Shown here piece after piece: positions 22,995 to 36,477 of a stretch of DNA of 64,000 nucleotides. Made by a program: the position numbers and the translations under genes. The first letter of the stretch is position 1. Each line of letters opens with the position of its first letter. Under the pieces are notes generated by a model, which saw only the letters and a program-made list of their open reading frames with translations, was not told where the DNA came from and ran no database searches. The stretch covers positions 3,615,501-3,679,500 of the forward strand of contig JAZGTN010000029.1 in assembly GCA_037783415.1 (NCBI GenBank), given 5' to 3'. The stretch comes from Leptasterias polaris. Its lineage: Eukaryota > Echinodermata > Asteroidea > Forcipulatida > Asteriidae.

Positions 22995-24414
22995 AATTAC
23001 TACACTTTGCGTTAGAGTTTACACTGCTTCTATTTCGTGAAAATTCTCGTTTTGGTCTGGTACCCTGTTTCCCCACGGGTGAGCTCCGTGATTTATACTA
23101 TGGCTTAGATATTTACAGACTAAATTGTATTCAGTATTCTGTGCTCGTAATTTAGGTGGTGTGAATTTGATTTATGAATTTGATTTATGTTTAAGTTTGC
23201 CTTATTAATTTTTGTGGATTGAGGTTCTTGAGCAAGTGAATTGTATATTTATTTCTATTAAAATTATTCATACCAATTAGAGTCATTATGGCAGAATCCA
23301 CAAAGCCATTTCACAGAATGAATGTCTCTGAATTGATGGATGAATTATCAAGTAGAGGTGTTACTACTGAAGGGAAAACTAAAGATGAGTTGATGTTAGA
23401 TCTTTACGCTCATGAAATACACACTGGCGTGACTCAAAAAGGTGTCACTGATTTTGGTTCAGATTCTGAAGGTGGTGATCAGAGTACATTCAAGCTTGAT
23501 GAATCAAAAATGCATTTTGAATTTCTGAAAGAAGAAAAGGCCAAAGATAGAGAAGAAAGAGAACAGATCAGACAGTCTCTTTACGAACAGAATGAAAAAC
23601 AGCGTCATTTAGATGAAAAGAAACTTGATCTTGAAACACAAAAACTTGAGATTGAAAAACTGAAGCTTGAACTTGAAAAGAAGACACTTGAAGAAACTCT
23701 TAAGTCAGATTTGACAAAAGCCCCAGTTCTCCGCATCGCTGACCACACGCTGCCATTCCTGGTTCAAACAGATGCATCGGAAAAAGCTGTTGGTGCCGTG
23801 CTCAGCCATGCAGAAGCACAATGAAAGAGAACACCCAATCGCATTTAGATCAAAGAAACTTTCCGAGACACAACAAAAATGGTCAACAATATGCAATCAT
23901 CTTCGCCATTGAACAATTCAGGTACTATTTGTATGGCACTAATTTCATTGTCCAATCTGATCACAAACCACTCTCCTGGCTGCAAACCATGAAAAATCAA
24001 AATAGCAGATTAATGCGATGGTCTATACAACTCCAGCAGTACCAATTCACTGTCATGCACCGCAGTGGCAAAGCCAGTGCAAATTGTGACTTTGTAAGTC
24101 GCCCTTTTGAGTGATTAAATTATACTCATGTCAGATTTAGCTGTGTAAACCAAGTCAAAAGGTTATGCTAGTAGTTTAATGTAAATTAAAGGAAAAAGTT
24201 ACTATTGAAGAAATAGTTAACTTCTTACACTCACTAGGTTTGTTTTTGCTACCAAAATTGTGAATTTAACTACGTTGTAGTTCGAAGACTAGTGATTTAA
24301 AGGAGGCTGAAGTTTTAACTTATCAATTAATTTTCTGTCCTGTTACTTTGAAGTTATTATCATTTATTTTGTTCAACTTTTCACTGATAATAACTGAAGG
24401 AGGGAGGGGAGAAA
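22995..24414 (+). pseudogene. Internally deleted Ty3/Gypsy element (unit 2)
   Basis: Same Gag-RNase H fusion as in unit 1 (frame 23288-23824, then 23821-24114), with the same leader and polypurine tract. The fusion frame is the same length in both units; only scattered base changes differ (for example near 24024). The deletion is older than the unit duplication. Confidence 0.8.
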
Positions 24415-24592
24415 TGTTACAGTCCAGTAATTTATTTACATATGTATTACCCAATTGTGTTCACGATCCTTTGTTAAAAACCACTCTTCCATTTATAACA
24501 CTAGCTGTAGTAGCAATAAAATTCAATTCGGAACCAGAGACGAGTGAGAACACCATGTTTTATTTCTACCAAATATTCCGGTCTTAATAACA
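24415..24592 (+). mobile_element. Ty3/Gypsy 3' LTR (unit 2)
   Basis: 178-bp counterpart of 8210-8387, with TGTTA and TAACA ends and the same direct join to block B. Confidence 0.75.
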
Positions 24593-25517
24593 GAGTCGAT
24601 CGCCTCCCTTAAAGTTTGTGCCACAGTCTTATGACAGCAGCTCGTAGGGTGTACCTCTTCTAGCTATAAAACGTCTGAGGGCCATGAGGAAGGCATCGCT
24701 ATCAATACTGTCGAGGTGGACAGCACGAGTGGTCATGCACTTAAAGACAATTCCCCATCTCTTCTCTGTGCGACGGCCGATCTTAACCATCATGGGACCA
24801 AAACAATCCACTTTTGTGGAGAAGAAAGCTGGCTTGTGCAGGCGAAGACGTGATCTTCTGGCGGCAGATCTCCCATTCTTGGAATTTGGGGTTGAGCACG
24901 CCACTTCTGGCAGCCGGGGCACTGTCGTTGATGTTTGCCAGTGTTGTAGTCGAGTCCACGACCTTCGAGGCCAAGGCCGAGTCCGAGTCATGGGTCTCCG
25001 AGGCCAAGGCCAAGGGGGAGTCACAGCCTTCGAGGCCGAGGCCAAGGCCAAGGCCACAGTGTCCGAGGCCAAGGCCGAGGCCAAGGCCGAGGCCAAGGCC
25101 GAGGCCAAGGCCAGTTATATTATAATGCACACACACATACAAGTAAAAAAAGCAAAAGTATACACAAAGGTGATACTCTGAAACGGTTTTATTATTTGAC
25201 AAACTGTGAACACGCACATTACATGTTAAAGGGCCTTGGACTGTGCGATTTGGGCTACACAAATATTTTGTTATGAAATGAATATAATGATTCACATAAA
25301 TATGCCTCGAAATTGTGTGATTTTCCTTTATTTCGTGACTAACACGGTCCGCCATTTTGTAAAAAAAAAATGTTTTTACTCCACAAAGTGGCGGACTCTG
25401 TTAGTTCATGAAGTAAAAGGCAAACCACACAGTTTCGAGGCATATTTGTTTGGATCATTATATTCTACTTTTAAAACAACTTTCCAACCATATATATTTC
25501 ATAGCAAGTGCTTTGTA
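24593..25517. repeat. Duplicated block B, unit 2
   Basis: Counterpart of 8388-9281, starting directly after the Gypsy LTR at 24592. In unit 2 blocks A and B have similarly long minisatellites (ending at 22589 and 25112), closer to each other than to their unit 1 counterparts, which suggests exchange between A and B within a unit. Confidence 0.9.
24967..25112. repeat. GAGGCCAAGGCC minisatellite, block B unit 2 (expanded)
   Basis: Same length class as the unit 2 block A array but without the GCGGAG variant. Confidence 0.9.
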
Positions 25518-25558
25518 TATCCCAAACCGCCCAATCCGAAGGCAACGTGTCCCTTCAA
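25226..25558. mobile_element. Complete MITE with palindromic core (block B, unit 2)
   Basis: Unit 2 counterpart of 8991-9322 with the same ends and central inverted repeat. Confidence 0.75.
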
Positions 25559-25912
25559 CATTCCAAATCATAGAGTGTATTATGTGAGTTGTCTATGGGT
25601 TGTTTCCCCTTCAGATAGCTCCTCCCAACAAAAAGCAAGTTGAAGTTGGGCATATCAATAACTCTGAACCCTGAAAATTGCAAACAAATGCTTCATGCTT
25701 CATTAAGACTTAAATGGTTGACTTATTCCATTTCCCCCCCTTTTAAAATTTTTTTTTGACAAAGGAAACATAATAATAAATAGGCTCCTGAAACAAAAAT
25801 AAGTCCACTTGTACAGCACAGTTTGAGGGGGAAAAGTATTAAAAACAAAAGAACCTGGACCGGAAGCCATATTTGTAGCAGTATATGTAATTTTTCTTTA
25901 CCACCCCAAACA

Positions 25913-26073
25913 AATAAAATAAAAATAAAATAAAAATAAAATAAAAATAAAATAAAAATAAAATAAAAATAAAATAAAAATAAAATAAAAATAAAATAAA
26001 AATAAAATAAAAATAAAAATTAAATAAAAATAAAATAAAAATAAAATAAAAATAAAATTAAAATAAAATTAAA
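25913..26073. repeat. AAAATAAAAT-type microsatellite (unit 2)
   Basis: Shorter than the unit 1 array; the interrupting TTAAAT lies at a different place. Confidence 0.95.
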
Positions 26074-26251
26074 AAGAAGAAAGGTCACCTAAACTAAACC
26101 GCTCAAAATCAGTAATTACTAATAGGGATAAAATATCCAAGGTGCTTTTATTTAGGGGAAACATATTTCAGCCAGAAACTCTACTCAAAATCGTTGGTGA
26201 ACATGAAAGAAAAACGCCGTCCAGGCTGCGCGGCGGCACGTTTAAACTCAC

Positions 26252-27047
26252 CGTGCATTGGCAGTCATGTGTACGAATTCGGGTCATCTCGTACCCAAGT
26301 CAACTCGTACCCAAGTCAATTCGTACCCGGGTGAACTCGTACCCAGGTGAACTCGTACCCAGGTGAACTCGTACCTAGGTTAACTCGTACCCAGGTCAAC
26401 TCGTACCCAAATCAATTTTACCCAAGTCAACTCGTACCAATTTATTTTTTTCAATTAATATAGGGTGAACTAAATAAAACTGTGGAAGAATAATATTACG
26501 GTAAAACATTTAAAAGAAATCAACCCTTTTGATGTATTTAATGTCTTTAATCCAGTCTGTTTTTAAGCAGAAAAGAGATGAACATCAAACATTATTAAAA
26601 ACGAAATTCGTAACTTGAAAGGAGAGTAGAATCATTTCGTATCATTTAAAAATTCACGCCGCACGGAATTTTAAGCAGAAACGAGATTAACATCAAACAT
26701 TATTAAAAACGAAATTCGTAAGAAGGGATATATTACTAAAAGTGAGTAGAACATCATTTCGTATCGTTTATAAAATCAGGTCGCACGGAACTTCTCCGTT
26801 TCGGCATACAATGTACTTTAGACGGTACGAGTTGACTTGGGTACGAGTTGACTTGGGTACGAGTTCACCTGGGTACGAGTTGACTTGGGTACGAGTTGAC
26901 TTGGGTACAATATTTTGGGTACGAGTTGACTTGGGTACGAGTTGACTTGGGTACAATATTTTGGGTACGAGTTGACTTGGGTACGAGTTGACTTGGGTAC
27001 GAGTTGACCTGTTTCCATGTGTACCAGCCACCGTGAGTACACGCCCG
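26252..27047. mobile_element. Foldback-like element with 16-bp repeats (unit 2)
   Basis: Counterpart of the unit 1 element, arrays at 26283-26438 and 26825-27011. I see the same repeat numbers and order, unlike the neighbouring microsatellites, which differ. Confidence 0.7.
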
Positions 27048-28909
27048 GCAGCTGTCATTCGGAAAATCACGCTGTGCTATATCGCTCAGTAGCAAAGAGC
27101 GACTGGCGTCAACAGTGTCGATTTCAACTTCGACTTTTCTAAGGTATTTCCGGTCAAAAGATTTAAAAAACGAAAGCTTGATTTAGGCAAAACAAGTAGA
27201 GAAAAATGTACAGGTAAAATTCTATAGCCTGATACCTTGCTTTATGCACTCGTTGCAGGTGCCTCGTAATTAATTTGAAGTTGTGCCGCAGAACTCGCTG
27301 AGTTTTGGCGTCTTTGCTTTGCAAAATTTACAGCTGGCTCTGTGTTTTCGTTTCCCCTTCTCTTCAAAATCCTCGTGGTCTACAACCAAACCGGATGATG
27401 CGGGAATTCGAAGACATTTTGCAGTTATTATCAGACTGGTTTTAATCAGCAGTGCTTAAATTATCACAAGAGACATGAAGGCATCAAAGATAGAACGTAC
27501 ACTGCGCGCATGCAATTAATAATAGACTGGTTTCCAAAGCATTCGTATCTAAATGCATTGGACTGGTTTCTATGCCGCATCATCACTTTTGGCAACGCCT
27601 TTTTCTTGGTATCGATGAGCAGGCGCCAGTCTATTTCAAATCTGTAATCTTTGGGGTCCGGTTGCGCATGTGAGATGCGTATTTTGTGCTCGTAAAGTAT
27701 GCGCAATTTCGTTCTGCGAAACCTCAGGTTCGCTTCAGTTACTTTGTCACGATCAGTCTGGTCACGATACATTTTTTTTCTTAGTAAATGGTGGGAAATT
27801 TGTGTAAAACTGGCGGCCTCGAACCGGCCTCGGCTTATTCTTCGAGTCCGGAGGGTGCCGAGGCCAAGGCCAAGACCGAGTCATTACATAGCGAGGCCGA
27901 GGCCGAGACCAAGGCTGTCCGAAGTCGGCCTCGATGCTCCAATTGACACTTTCAAGCGTCGGAATAAAGTCGGGAAGTGGGGGGGTGGGGGGGGGGGGCA
28001 TGTCACGCACTCGGGCTAGGACAGGTTCGCTCTACTTGCGCAGCCAGGCAAGTTTTTAACTCGCGCGAGTTTCTACGTTGTCTTCAACACAAATGTTGAT
28101 GGCGCCCTTGACAAAAATTGCTAAAACTTTCGTTTTAAAGAGAAGGGAAATTACCGTTTTTATCTTTTGATGCACTCATTTTCCAATAGATAGAGTCCTT
28201 GCGTGAGTGGGGAAAAACACAAGTCTCTAACCTCATGTTAAATGGGGGTAATTGGCCGTTGTATTTGATACCCTTCCAGTGCAAAATTTTTCGACATCCA
28301 AAACATCTGATCATTCTGAGAAGAATAGGTCTTTACATTTTTGTACGGGGATGTTTTGGTTCATTCCTGACTTTCGATAATATCCAATCAAAACGGGATT
28401 GAATTCAGCCTTTTGACTGACGAAACAATTCTTCTGGAATGATTAGTTGGTAAAATCCAATAACATCATGTTTCAAATTTTACTCTGAAAAAGTCGTTTT
28501 GTCGGGCGCCGAGTAAATCAGTCTGGTACCAACTCAATCGTAGCAATTTATTGTATCGTTGTTTTCGAACCCAAACGTTTGTATTTGGTGCTCGATCCCG
28601 TTGTACAGTAACGCTGAAAAGCACCTTATGAACGTAATTATGAGAACGTGTGTACGACTTCTCAATGAGTAAGTTGTCAAGATCGCTGAGAAAGTTCTAA
28701 AAGTCCACTCTCGAAAATCATTTGATTTTCACCAAAAACGTGTGATGTTTTTTTCCAACAAATCCCAGCAGTCCGGCTATCTACAAGTACATTGGCATTC
28801 GATCGGTAAGTTTTATAATCTAGATCTTCCCGGATTAAAAATCTCATAGGGCACAAAATAAGTTTGCAACGGTGCTAGGGCCAAGGATACGGAGTGGATT
28901 GGCCTCCTA

Positions 28910-29506
28910 TAGACTGTGCAAGTCTCGCGCGTATCGGAACGAGAAAACACGTCAAATGAAGAACATTATTTTGTTATGAAATAAAATCTTTGTTTTAAAT
29001 TATATCTATAAAAAATTCTGAACGACAAAAAATTCCCATTACAATATTTATAAATGTGTTTTAGCTTTTGTAAAATACACTAATAATTAGTTAACTATTA
29101 TTAAAGCAAATTAAAACTAGGTGCCAAGGATGCTTATTTTGATCTTAACTTTTTAGGAACCCCTTTTGAAAATCAATGCCCGAATAATGCAACCACTAAA
29201 AGCTGGTTTAAACGCGGACGCGCGTTTGCCGCACCGAAGGGGCGTAACATTAATGCGTGACGCAGTTTATTCAGAGAGGACGCTGACGCCTCAACAACCA
29301 TAGACTCAGAGGTCAAGTTTATTTCTCGGTTTTACTTCGTTATACTGTTGAATTTATTTTACTTTCATATTTGTTATCATATAGTATTACATTCACAACA
29401 ACATATATAATTTTCATGTTTATCAAGTACGTTAAACTAAAAAAATCGACGAAACAAAATATCGTCCACGTAAAACTCCATGGTAAAACTCCACTTGCAC
29501 AGTCTA
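28910..29506. mobile_element. ~600-bp TIR element (unit 2)
   Basis: Counterpart of 12713-13309 with the same ends, inherited with the unit. Confidence 0.7.
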
Positions 29507-31689
29507 TTCATGGGACTAGGCATAGATATATAGAGCATGAAGGTCGAGACGTCCCTGCACTTAACGTTTTCCCATAGACTTTGTACACAAATTTCCTTGT
29601 GGAGCAGCCCAGTCTTTAGAATTCCACATGGTGACCCTTTTTTCCCTGTTTGGTTTTGTCCTTGAGAGCATGCATCCACAAGTAAAGCAGGCATGGAGTT
29701 CGAATTTCAATATACCTCCACAGTATGTGTATTAAAATGTGGCTATGTATTAACCATTTCAAAACCATGGAGCTAGCAAAGAAGCTAGAACTTTGAAGGC
29801 AATGATTGAACAACACTACAAGTTCCAACAGCAGACTTATTCGAGCAAAATCAATGAACATTTGACCTTACCAAATGAAATCCAGAAAACCCTCCAATAC
29901 TTCATGAATGATCGCGATTGTCGTAGTCGAGTTGCTGATAACTGATAACTGATAGAGCAAAATGTACTTTGCAGTTGATACGCGAAATCACTGACGACAG
30001 CCACATATTGGCTTTGCACACAAACACACTCACTGCACCCTCATTCTATTGTGGTCGGTCGTGTATGTATGTCCCGTATGTGTACACGAACAGTACAATC
30101 ATTCGCCGCCCAAGGTCAATGCATGTTACATTAATGTTCGCGCGCAGCATATGCTGGCACCACTGATCTCTATGATTGAATAGAGATCACCATGATGGTG
30201 AAATACCTTCAGACAGACAACAGGGGGCGCTAAACTGAAAATTTGATTTTCTGAAACCACAGGCGGAAGTAAAGGCGCGTCAAATAGTTTGTATTTTTGT
30301 GCACGTTTAGGCATAGCCTTGAGGCAGTGCTCCCACATGTACTTTTTCTTAATCAGAAGATATTGAGCCGATGATTGGTTTTGAAATAAACGATGAATTT
30401 TAGAAGGAAATCCTAAAATAAAGTAATTCACGGAAAATTAAATTGCAAAGCAAACAAATTACATTTCTTATTTCCAAACATGATTTTAAAGTGTACTGAA
30501 GGTAAAATTATAAATGCGCGGTACTGTAACTTGAGACTTGCCCATGTAATGAATATGCAAGCTTTACCCGCGACGTTGCATGTGGCTTCACAAGTTGCAT
30601 GTTCATTGGGTGACCGTCATCAGTTACCGCGCGACGTCACTATGACTTGGCAAATCAGCCGGGTGCCCTGACTTCTCACGATCAACAGGCATCGAATCAT
30701 AAATAAGATGGTGGCCCCCAGGCACGACGAATTTGAATGTAATTTGTGTACACCATTTTTGTTGTTGCCATTTTCAAAACATCACATCTGGATGAAGTCA
30801 TCATTCGTGAGCCCTGGCATGTAGGCCCCCTATCATAATAATTCACCAAACGTAAGGTAAATGAAATAGGTTGTAGTAGTTTATGGGAAGTTTAAAGAAG
30901 AGGGAACAATTTGCAAGCAAAGTGGTACGACTTGCTCGTACTTTGAAAACTTGGCGTTTTAGACATGTATAGATGGTGGGCTGTAAAAATGGCCACTATG
31001 ATTAGACCGATGTTAAGAGACCCATAACAGCCCAACAATGTGGGCTATAGGTGAAAACGCAACGAACGTGAAGGCACACTTTCTCTTGCGTTTACATCGT
31101 TTTTGGCCATAGTCGGGTGCGCCAAAATTAAAGGTATCCAGACGATGATTTCCACTCGGCGCATGATCTCTACTACATAAATTGATGCACTATGCATTTA
31201 ATTACATTCGCTCGTTGTTCAACAATTCAACTGCAGCTTTTGAGTAAAAAATTCGATTAAGAAAAATCAAAGTTAAAATCAAATAATAGAGACAACTTGA
31301 TGATTCCATTCAAACCATGAATGCACAAGAACCACCCCCCCCCCAAAAGGGTTACATTTAAAAAAAAGAAAAAAAGATCAAGCATCATGGTTTCAAATTA
31401 TGCATTTAATCATTAGAAAATACAATTAACCGTTTCTAACCAGAATTGTAAATACAAATAATATGTATACCTTTTAACTATTATGTTGTTGTTGTTTAAT
31501 TTAAAAATCAGAATATGCAAGTCTTTGTTATACCTTGACATTACATTAAGCCGAGTCTACTAGTTGTTTACACATGGGCTCAATTTCATAGAAGTGTTTA
31601 AGCACAACAAGAAGCTAAGCACATGAAAATTATGTTTACCAGAATAAATAACATTCAACCGGTACGATTTGTGGCTGGTATCCTGCTCA

Positions 31690-32516
31690 TTAAAGGTAAA
31701 CGTTGCCTTGAGATTGGGCGCTTTGGGCTATAAAAAACGTTTGAAATGAAATGGACATGGTTGGATAGATGTTTAAAAGTAGAATAATTATAATGATCCA
31801 CACAACTATGCCTTAGAAATGTTTGGCTTTTGTTAAGGTTCTTGACACAAAACGCTCCGCCATTTTGTGGAGTCAAATTTTGGACTCCACTAAATGGCCG
31901 ACGTGTTCCGCTAGTCTTATTTCAAGTCGTAGTACGTACTCGCAATCACATGCTAAACTATTTGCCAATCAGAGTGCTGCTGTGATGTGCCGTGTTTTAG
32001 TCCTCTCCTCCTGTCCACAATAAACATTGGGTATAAATAACACCGGTCCTTTCTCTAGGTAAGTCCTATATGACAGTTTTCTTATCCTGATTGACGAGGT
32101 TTCTTCTTTTCGGACGCGTCTTCATCTGTTTTTTGTAGCGATCAATTTTGACATGTGAACGGTGTGCGTGTTTACATACATGTACATGTACATACCGGTA
32201 CATTTCGCGAGAGGTAGAGAATGGTATATTACCCGTTGTTCATCTAATAGGTTTACCAGGCCACTGGCTACGGCACCAGCCTTACTACTGTTCATCGCGC
32301 ATTTTGCCCAGGTATTTACGGCTGGAAGTACGTGTATACGTTTCGCGGGACAGATGTCGGGGGGTCAGAGGGAAATATTGGTTTTGTTAATCACCATTCA
32401 CTAATTATAACACATTAAAGGTGTTTTATAGCATGAACAACTCTTAATAAGGATAAGGAACAACTCCAAACAGTAAAATTTCATGATATTTGAAGGCAAC
32501 GTGACTGTCCCTTTAA
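31690..32516. mobile_element. MITE of the TTAAAGG/ACGTTGCCTT family (unit 2)
   Basis: Same structure as 15485-16311, inherited with the unit. Confidence 0.6.
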
Positions 32517-32683
32517 TGCTTCACAAGCAATATTTTTACTGAGTTTAATAAAACCGCTCTATGAAATGCAAACACCCGATCATCATTTAAAAGTAGATAA
32601 CCTGATATTTATGTGACACTCTTAAATTGGGTCGGTATACTATTCTGAGGTTCGGTAAAATCCAATCTCCTTTATTCGTATAT

Positions 32684-33147
32684 CTGTAAAATGAAGACAG
32701 TGAAGGAGTTCATGTTACTGCTGTCTTCAAGGAATGGAATTATCTTGGTAAACAATGTTTAATTAAAATATTATAGCAAGTTAGCATTATAATAAACGAC
32801 AAATGAACGAGAATCACTAAACTTAAACTATATCAAACACTTCGTGGGATAAAGTAACTTAAGTACATATGCAGTTCCCGCCAAAGCTTTTGGTGGGTCG
32901 CCATCTTGGATTACCAATAAAACGGCAACAGTGTATCTACAAAACGCTAACCAAAGTATAAGCATCAAAAGGCATATTCTAAAGACATCACATTCTGAAC
33001 TTCATGTCTAATAAATAATAAGTTTAGGTAATAAACTTTAACGACTTTTTAGAATGATAACTATCATACAAAAGGGGAATAATTTACCTGTAAAATGAAG
33101 ACAGTGAAGGAGTTCATGTTACTGCTGTCTTCAAGGAATGGAATTAT
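32684..33147. repeat. 60-bp exact direct repeats (unit 2)
   Basis: Counterpart of the unit 1 pair; both copies remain identical to those of unit 1. Confidence 0.9.
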
Positions 33148-33389
33148 GGGAGCGCCCGGAAACCTGACGTGGAGGGCGCTCGACATGATTTGAATATCAA
33201 AAGAAATGGTTAAAGGGATTGACTAAGAGGTTTATAAAAGCCAAAATTTAACGGGGAATGTTTTATACCTGTCACATTTATATGAACACGAATTAATAAC
33301 TGTTTAAATAAAAATATAAACTAATACACTATAACAGTTAAAACAAATTGAGTTTGACGGTAGTCATCTTCAAGCATCCTCAAAGCGTC

Positions 33390-33408
33390 GGGTGGGTGGG
33401 TGGGTGGG
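33390..33408 (+). other. G-quadruplex motif, (GGGT)4GGG (unit 2)
   Basis: Identical to the unit 1 motif, ~265 bp from the unit 2/unit 3 junction. Confidence 0.85.
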
Positions 33409-33980
33409 AAAACCACATGCGCACGCGCGAGTGGCGAAGCAGGAGGACTTTCTGAACTTGATTCGGTTTTTTGTTGTTGAGTTAAAAAAATAAAATAAAA
33501 AATACATAATTGGTATAAGCAACAAAAAAAGTACCGTATGTTAACCCATCATAATGGATGAGAGACTATGAAAGTTGACCTCGAGAGCTTACGAGCTTAC
33601 GCAAGAATCATATCGACTACCGTGCATCTCGCTCGAATAGCAGCTTCAGTGTGTATTGTGGCTGTTGTTTTTGAAAAGAACTTGTATTACGACGTTTTTA
33701 TAAATGTCACCCATTGAATGTGGTTTTAATAAAAAAGGGGTAAATTTAGAAATTTTAAGTTGTAAACAATTTCGCTGACCCGGCCCATCGCTCGTGATTT
33801 GTTTGAAACGTTGTTCCCCCTGGAGGGCTGCATAAATAAAGAAATAAAGAAAAGCATTCGAAATTCGTGCCTAGTTGGAAAATGTGGGCTCTCGTGAGTT
33901 TGCCACTCGCGCGTGTAGCCTCCGGTTCCAGTCGCTTCGCGGCTACACTGTTAGGCCAAGGAGGCCTTGATGACGGAAGG

Positions 33981-34940
33981 CTAGAGTTTACAAATTGAAG
34001 TAACCCTATTCTTACTTTTTAAAGTGTTGAGATATTTTATTAAGCAGTCTTGGTACTCTTGTGGAAAATTGCGAAGGCACTCGGCGTGGTGGGAACCGTC
34101 GAATTTTTTAAAGTGGGCCACGTGACCAGTGCGGCTTTTCCACAAGCTGATGAATTTCTCCATGGCTTCTGTCTTACACAAGGGATCCTGGGAAGAGTAG
34201 ATGCACAAGATGGACGTCTTAAAAGGGTTGTTCCAGAAAATATCAACGAGTCTGTCATAGTGTGCCACTGTGTAACTGTGAGTGAGGCGAAAGTATAGCA
34301 AGGTGGTCGTGTAGATCAGCTGCTTAAGGATCCAGGATTTAGCAAGTACATGAGACAGGGCTGTGCACTGCTCTTTCACTGCACCGATGACTATGCTGTC
34401 GAAGACTTGACCGTAAATTCTCGGTTGCAGCTCGTTGAATTCCTGGTTGTGTTCGATAACACGAGCTAGTACCAACGAATAAACATAAGCACCGATAGAC
34501 GAGGCATGCACAACAATTGGCGATTTGTCAGTTCTTGTGATTAAATACTTGGCTATCTCAGCTACGACCGGGGAAGCAGTCGGAGGCCACAAGAAGAATT
34601 TAGGGTGAAGAGCGTAAGCTGTCAAGACATTGAAACCCTGCTGTGCGTAGAGTGTCCGGAACCGATCTAGAGCCCTCTCGGTGGCTGTAGCCCATGGCAT
34701 GAGTAATACTAACGGAGAATTGGCATCCTCTAAAAGAACAACACGATTGTAAAACAAAATTCAAAAGAAAGTGAAGGGGAGAAGGCCATAAATAGTAATC
34801 AAAGCAAATTTGTTTATCACAGGTTTGCCCACAGGTTAGCAGTAAATCAAGGCAACACGAACTTTCAATAATATCAATATTATTCTTACGGGCTTTGGTT
34901 TGGCCTCACGAGACCATGTAACATGTGACAACACGTTCAT
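33981..34940 (-). CDS. TMEM53-like (DUF829) alpha/beta-hydrolase family protein, intact second copy
   Basis: Same two-exon structure as the unit 2 gene: main exon 33981-34727, upstream exon 34890-34940, phase-0 junction with GTAAG donor. The protein is identical to the unit 2 copy except for one visible change, Pro to Ser at about residue 142. All family landmarks (HASSIG, FDSI, SSQDP, DGSHH) are kept. Two intact copies beside two dead ones suggest either a very recent duplication or purifying selection or gene conversion acting on units 2 and 3. Confidence 0.85.
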
Positions 34941-36125
34941 AAAGAAATCCACAAAACCTGGAGTTCCTGCAGCCGCGATTAGTACACAGCCCGATGGTAG
35001 AAAACATAAAATCAGACATTTTATACCGATTGCACTGTCAGATTTGTTTTCAATTGTTTATTTGAAGAAAGAGAGCACATTATATTTTAAAACCATTCAG
35101 TTGTTATTTCTGCAACTCTTGAACATGTGTGGAACTTATTACACAAAAATGTAACATTTCCCACAATGACCAGTGTAGCATCTTGCCCACCAGAAAGGCA
35201 CTGGAATGTATTAAAAGGTCACTCTTTTTGTAAAGAAATGTTACATGGTGTACACATTAAAACAGATTTGTCTTAGTACCTTTATACTTGTGGAGCCGCA
35301 ACACAGGTGAAATAGTCACTATCGTTGGCTCCCTTTTCTTCATTTCTGCTGAACAAGTTGACATACGGACACAGGAATCTAACTGAAAAAAGAAATGTTG
35401 TACACCGTTATGTTGGCCATTAGACTATGTATACAGTATGGACATAAATGTTGTACAATGCATGTAGGACCGTTTGTGTATACCAAAGACCGTGATGGGC
35501 AACTGGAGCTCAATCTATTGTTAGGAAGTGAAGCCACTCGGTAAGCAAATGTTGTGTGTTATTATAGCATTATAGCAATCCACTGGTCACTCAGTGCCCC
35601 ATGATTCATTCGTGTGAGTCAATTCAATCGTTTTTTTCTTTTTGGTCAACTTATTATTTCATTTCCACTCAATCATCCAATCAACAGGCTAGAGATAAAT
35701 ACAGAATAGAGGGATCGACATGGTGGTAGTCACCAAAAAAGTAGGGCTTGTGGAGTAGAGACCCCCGTGACGTGTGTAATTTAGAAAATACGAAATGGAA
35801 AAGAAGAAAAAAAATTACTTATAAATTAGACACTACAAAATGAGTAGTCTAGAAAGATAGCCGTGGTAGCACAGTCACCGGTTTACACAGCTCCATGCCG
35901 TAGTGGAGAGACTTGACATACCAGAGATGCTACTACAGTACCAGGGCAAAGGTCAATCATGGCGGAAATTCCAGCGGTCTGCTACCCAAATGCTAGTTAA
36001 ACCACCTTGGTACCAGATAGAATTCTCTATAACGAGTCCGGCTAGCTAGTTGAATGTTGAAAAGCATCCCTACGAAACATGAAAACAGCTGACGGACTCG
36101 GGCTTAGGTAACTGGTCCTGCTGGG

Positions 36126-36164
36126 GACCCAGTAACTGGGGCGCTGCGCCCCAGTTACTGGGTC
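36126..36164. mobile_element. Collapsed palindromic MITE (unit 3), perfect 39-bp remnant
   Basis: The centre is gone: two perfect 19-bp arms (GACCCAGTAACTGGGGCGC and its complement) meet around a single T. The right target duplication GTGCTGGCT survives just after GGGTCTA, but the left one is altered, with extra TAACTGGT-like bases at 36108-36116. This is what centre-symmetric deletion of a hairpin looks like. Confidence 0.8.
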
Positions 36165-36477
36165 TAGTGCTGGCTATATTTGGAAAAAGTAAGGGCAACC
36201 CCAGTGTCTGTGGGTGTCAACAATGGAGGTAGAAATAACAGCAATATCGCTACCTGTGAAAATATAAACATAACTGCACTACTTCTTCTTCCTTTTGAGT
36301 GCAGCCTTCAAATGAACTGCCAGAAACACTGGGGCGGACCTCTTCTTAATAAAGACAAGTGTGTACTGTCACCGTCTTGCTGCTGACTGACCAACCACTA
36401 GAGCATGACTACAGTTAAGCACGTATGCAGTTTTGCGGACGTCTATACACACACAAATGGCCATTCAAAAGATGTGC

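Larger units (their letters stand above)
17467..33673. repeat. Tandem segmental duplication, unit 2 (16207 bp)
   Basis: This is the only unit seen complete with single-copy DUF829 gene. It carries the same elements in the same order as unit 1: DUF829 gene, 108-bp palindrome, BEL/Pao 3' end, deleted Gypsy, A/T microsatellite, 16-bp-repeat foldback, ~600-bp TIR element, MITE, 60-bp repeats and G-quadruplex motif. It joins directly to unit 3 at 33674 with no spacer. Minisatellites and microsatellites differ in length from unit 1, and there is an 18-bp insertion near 19788. Confidence 0.95.
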
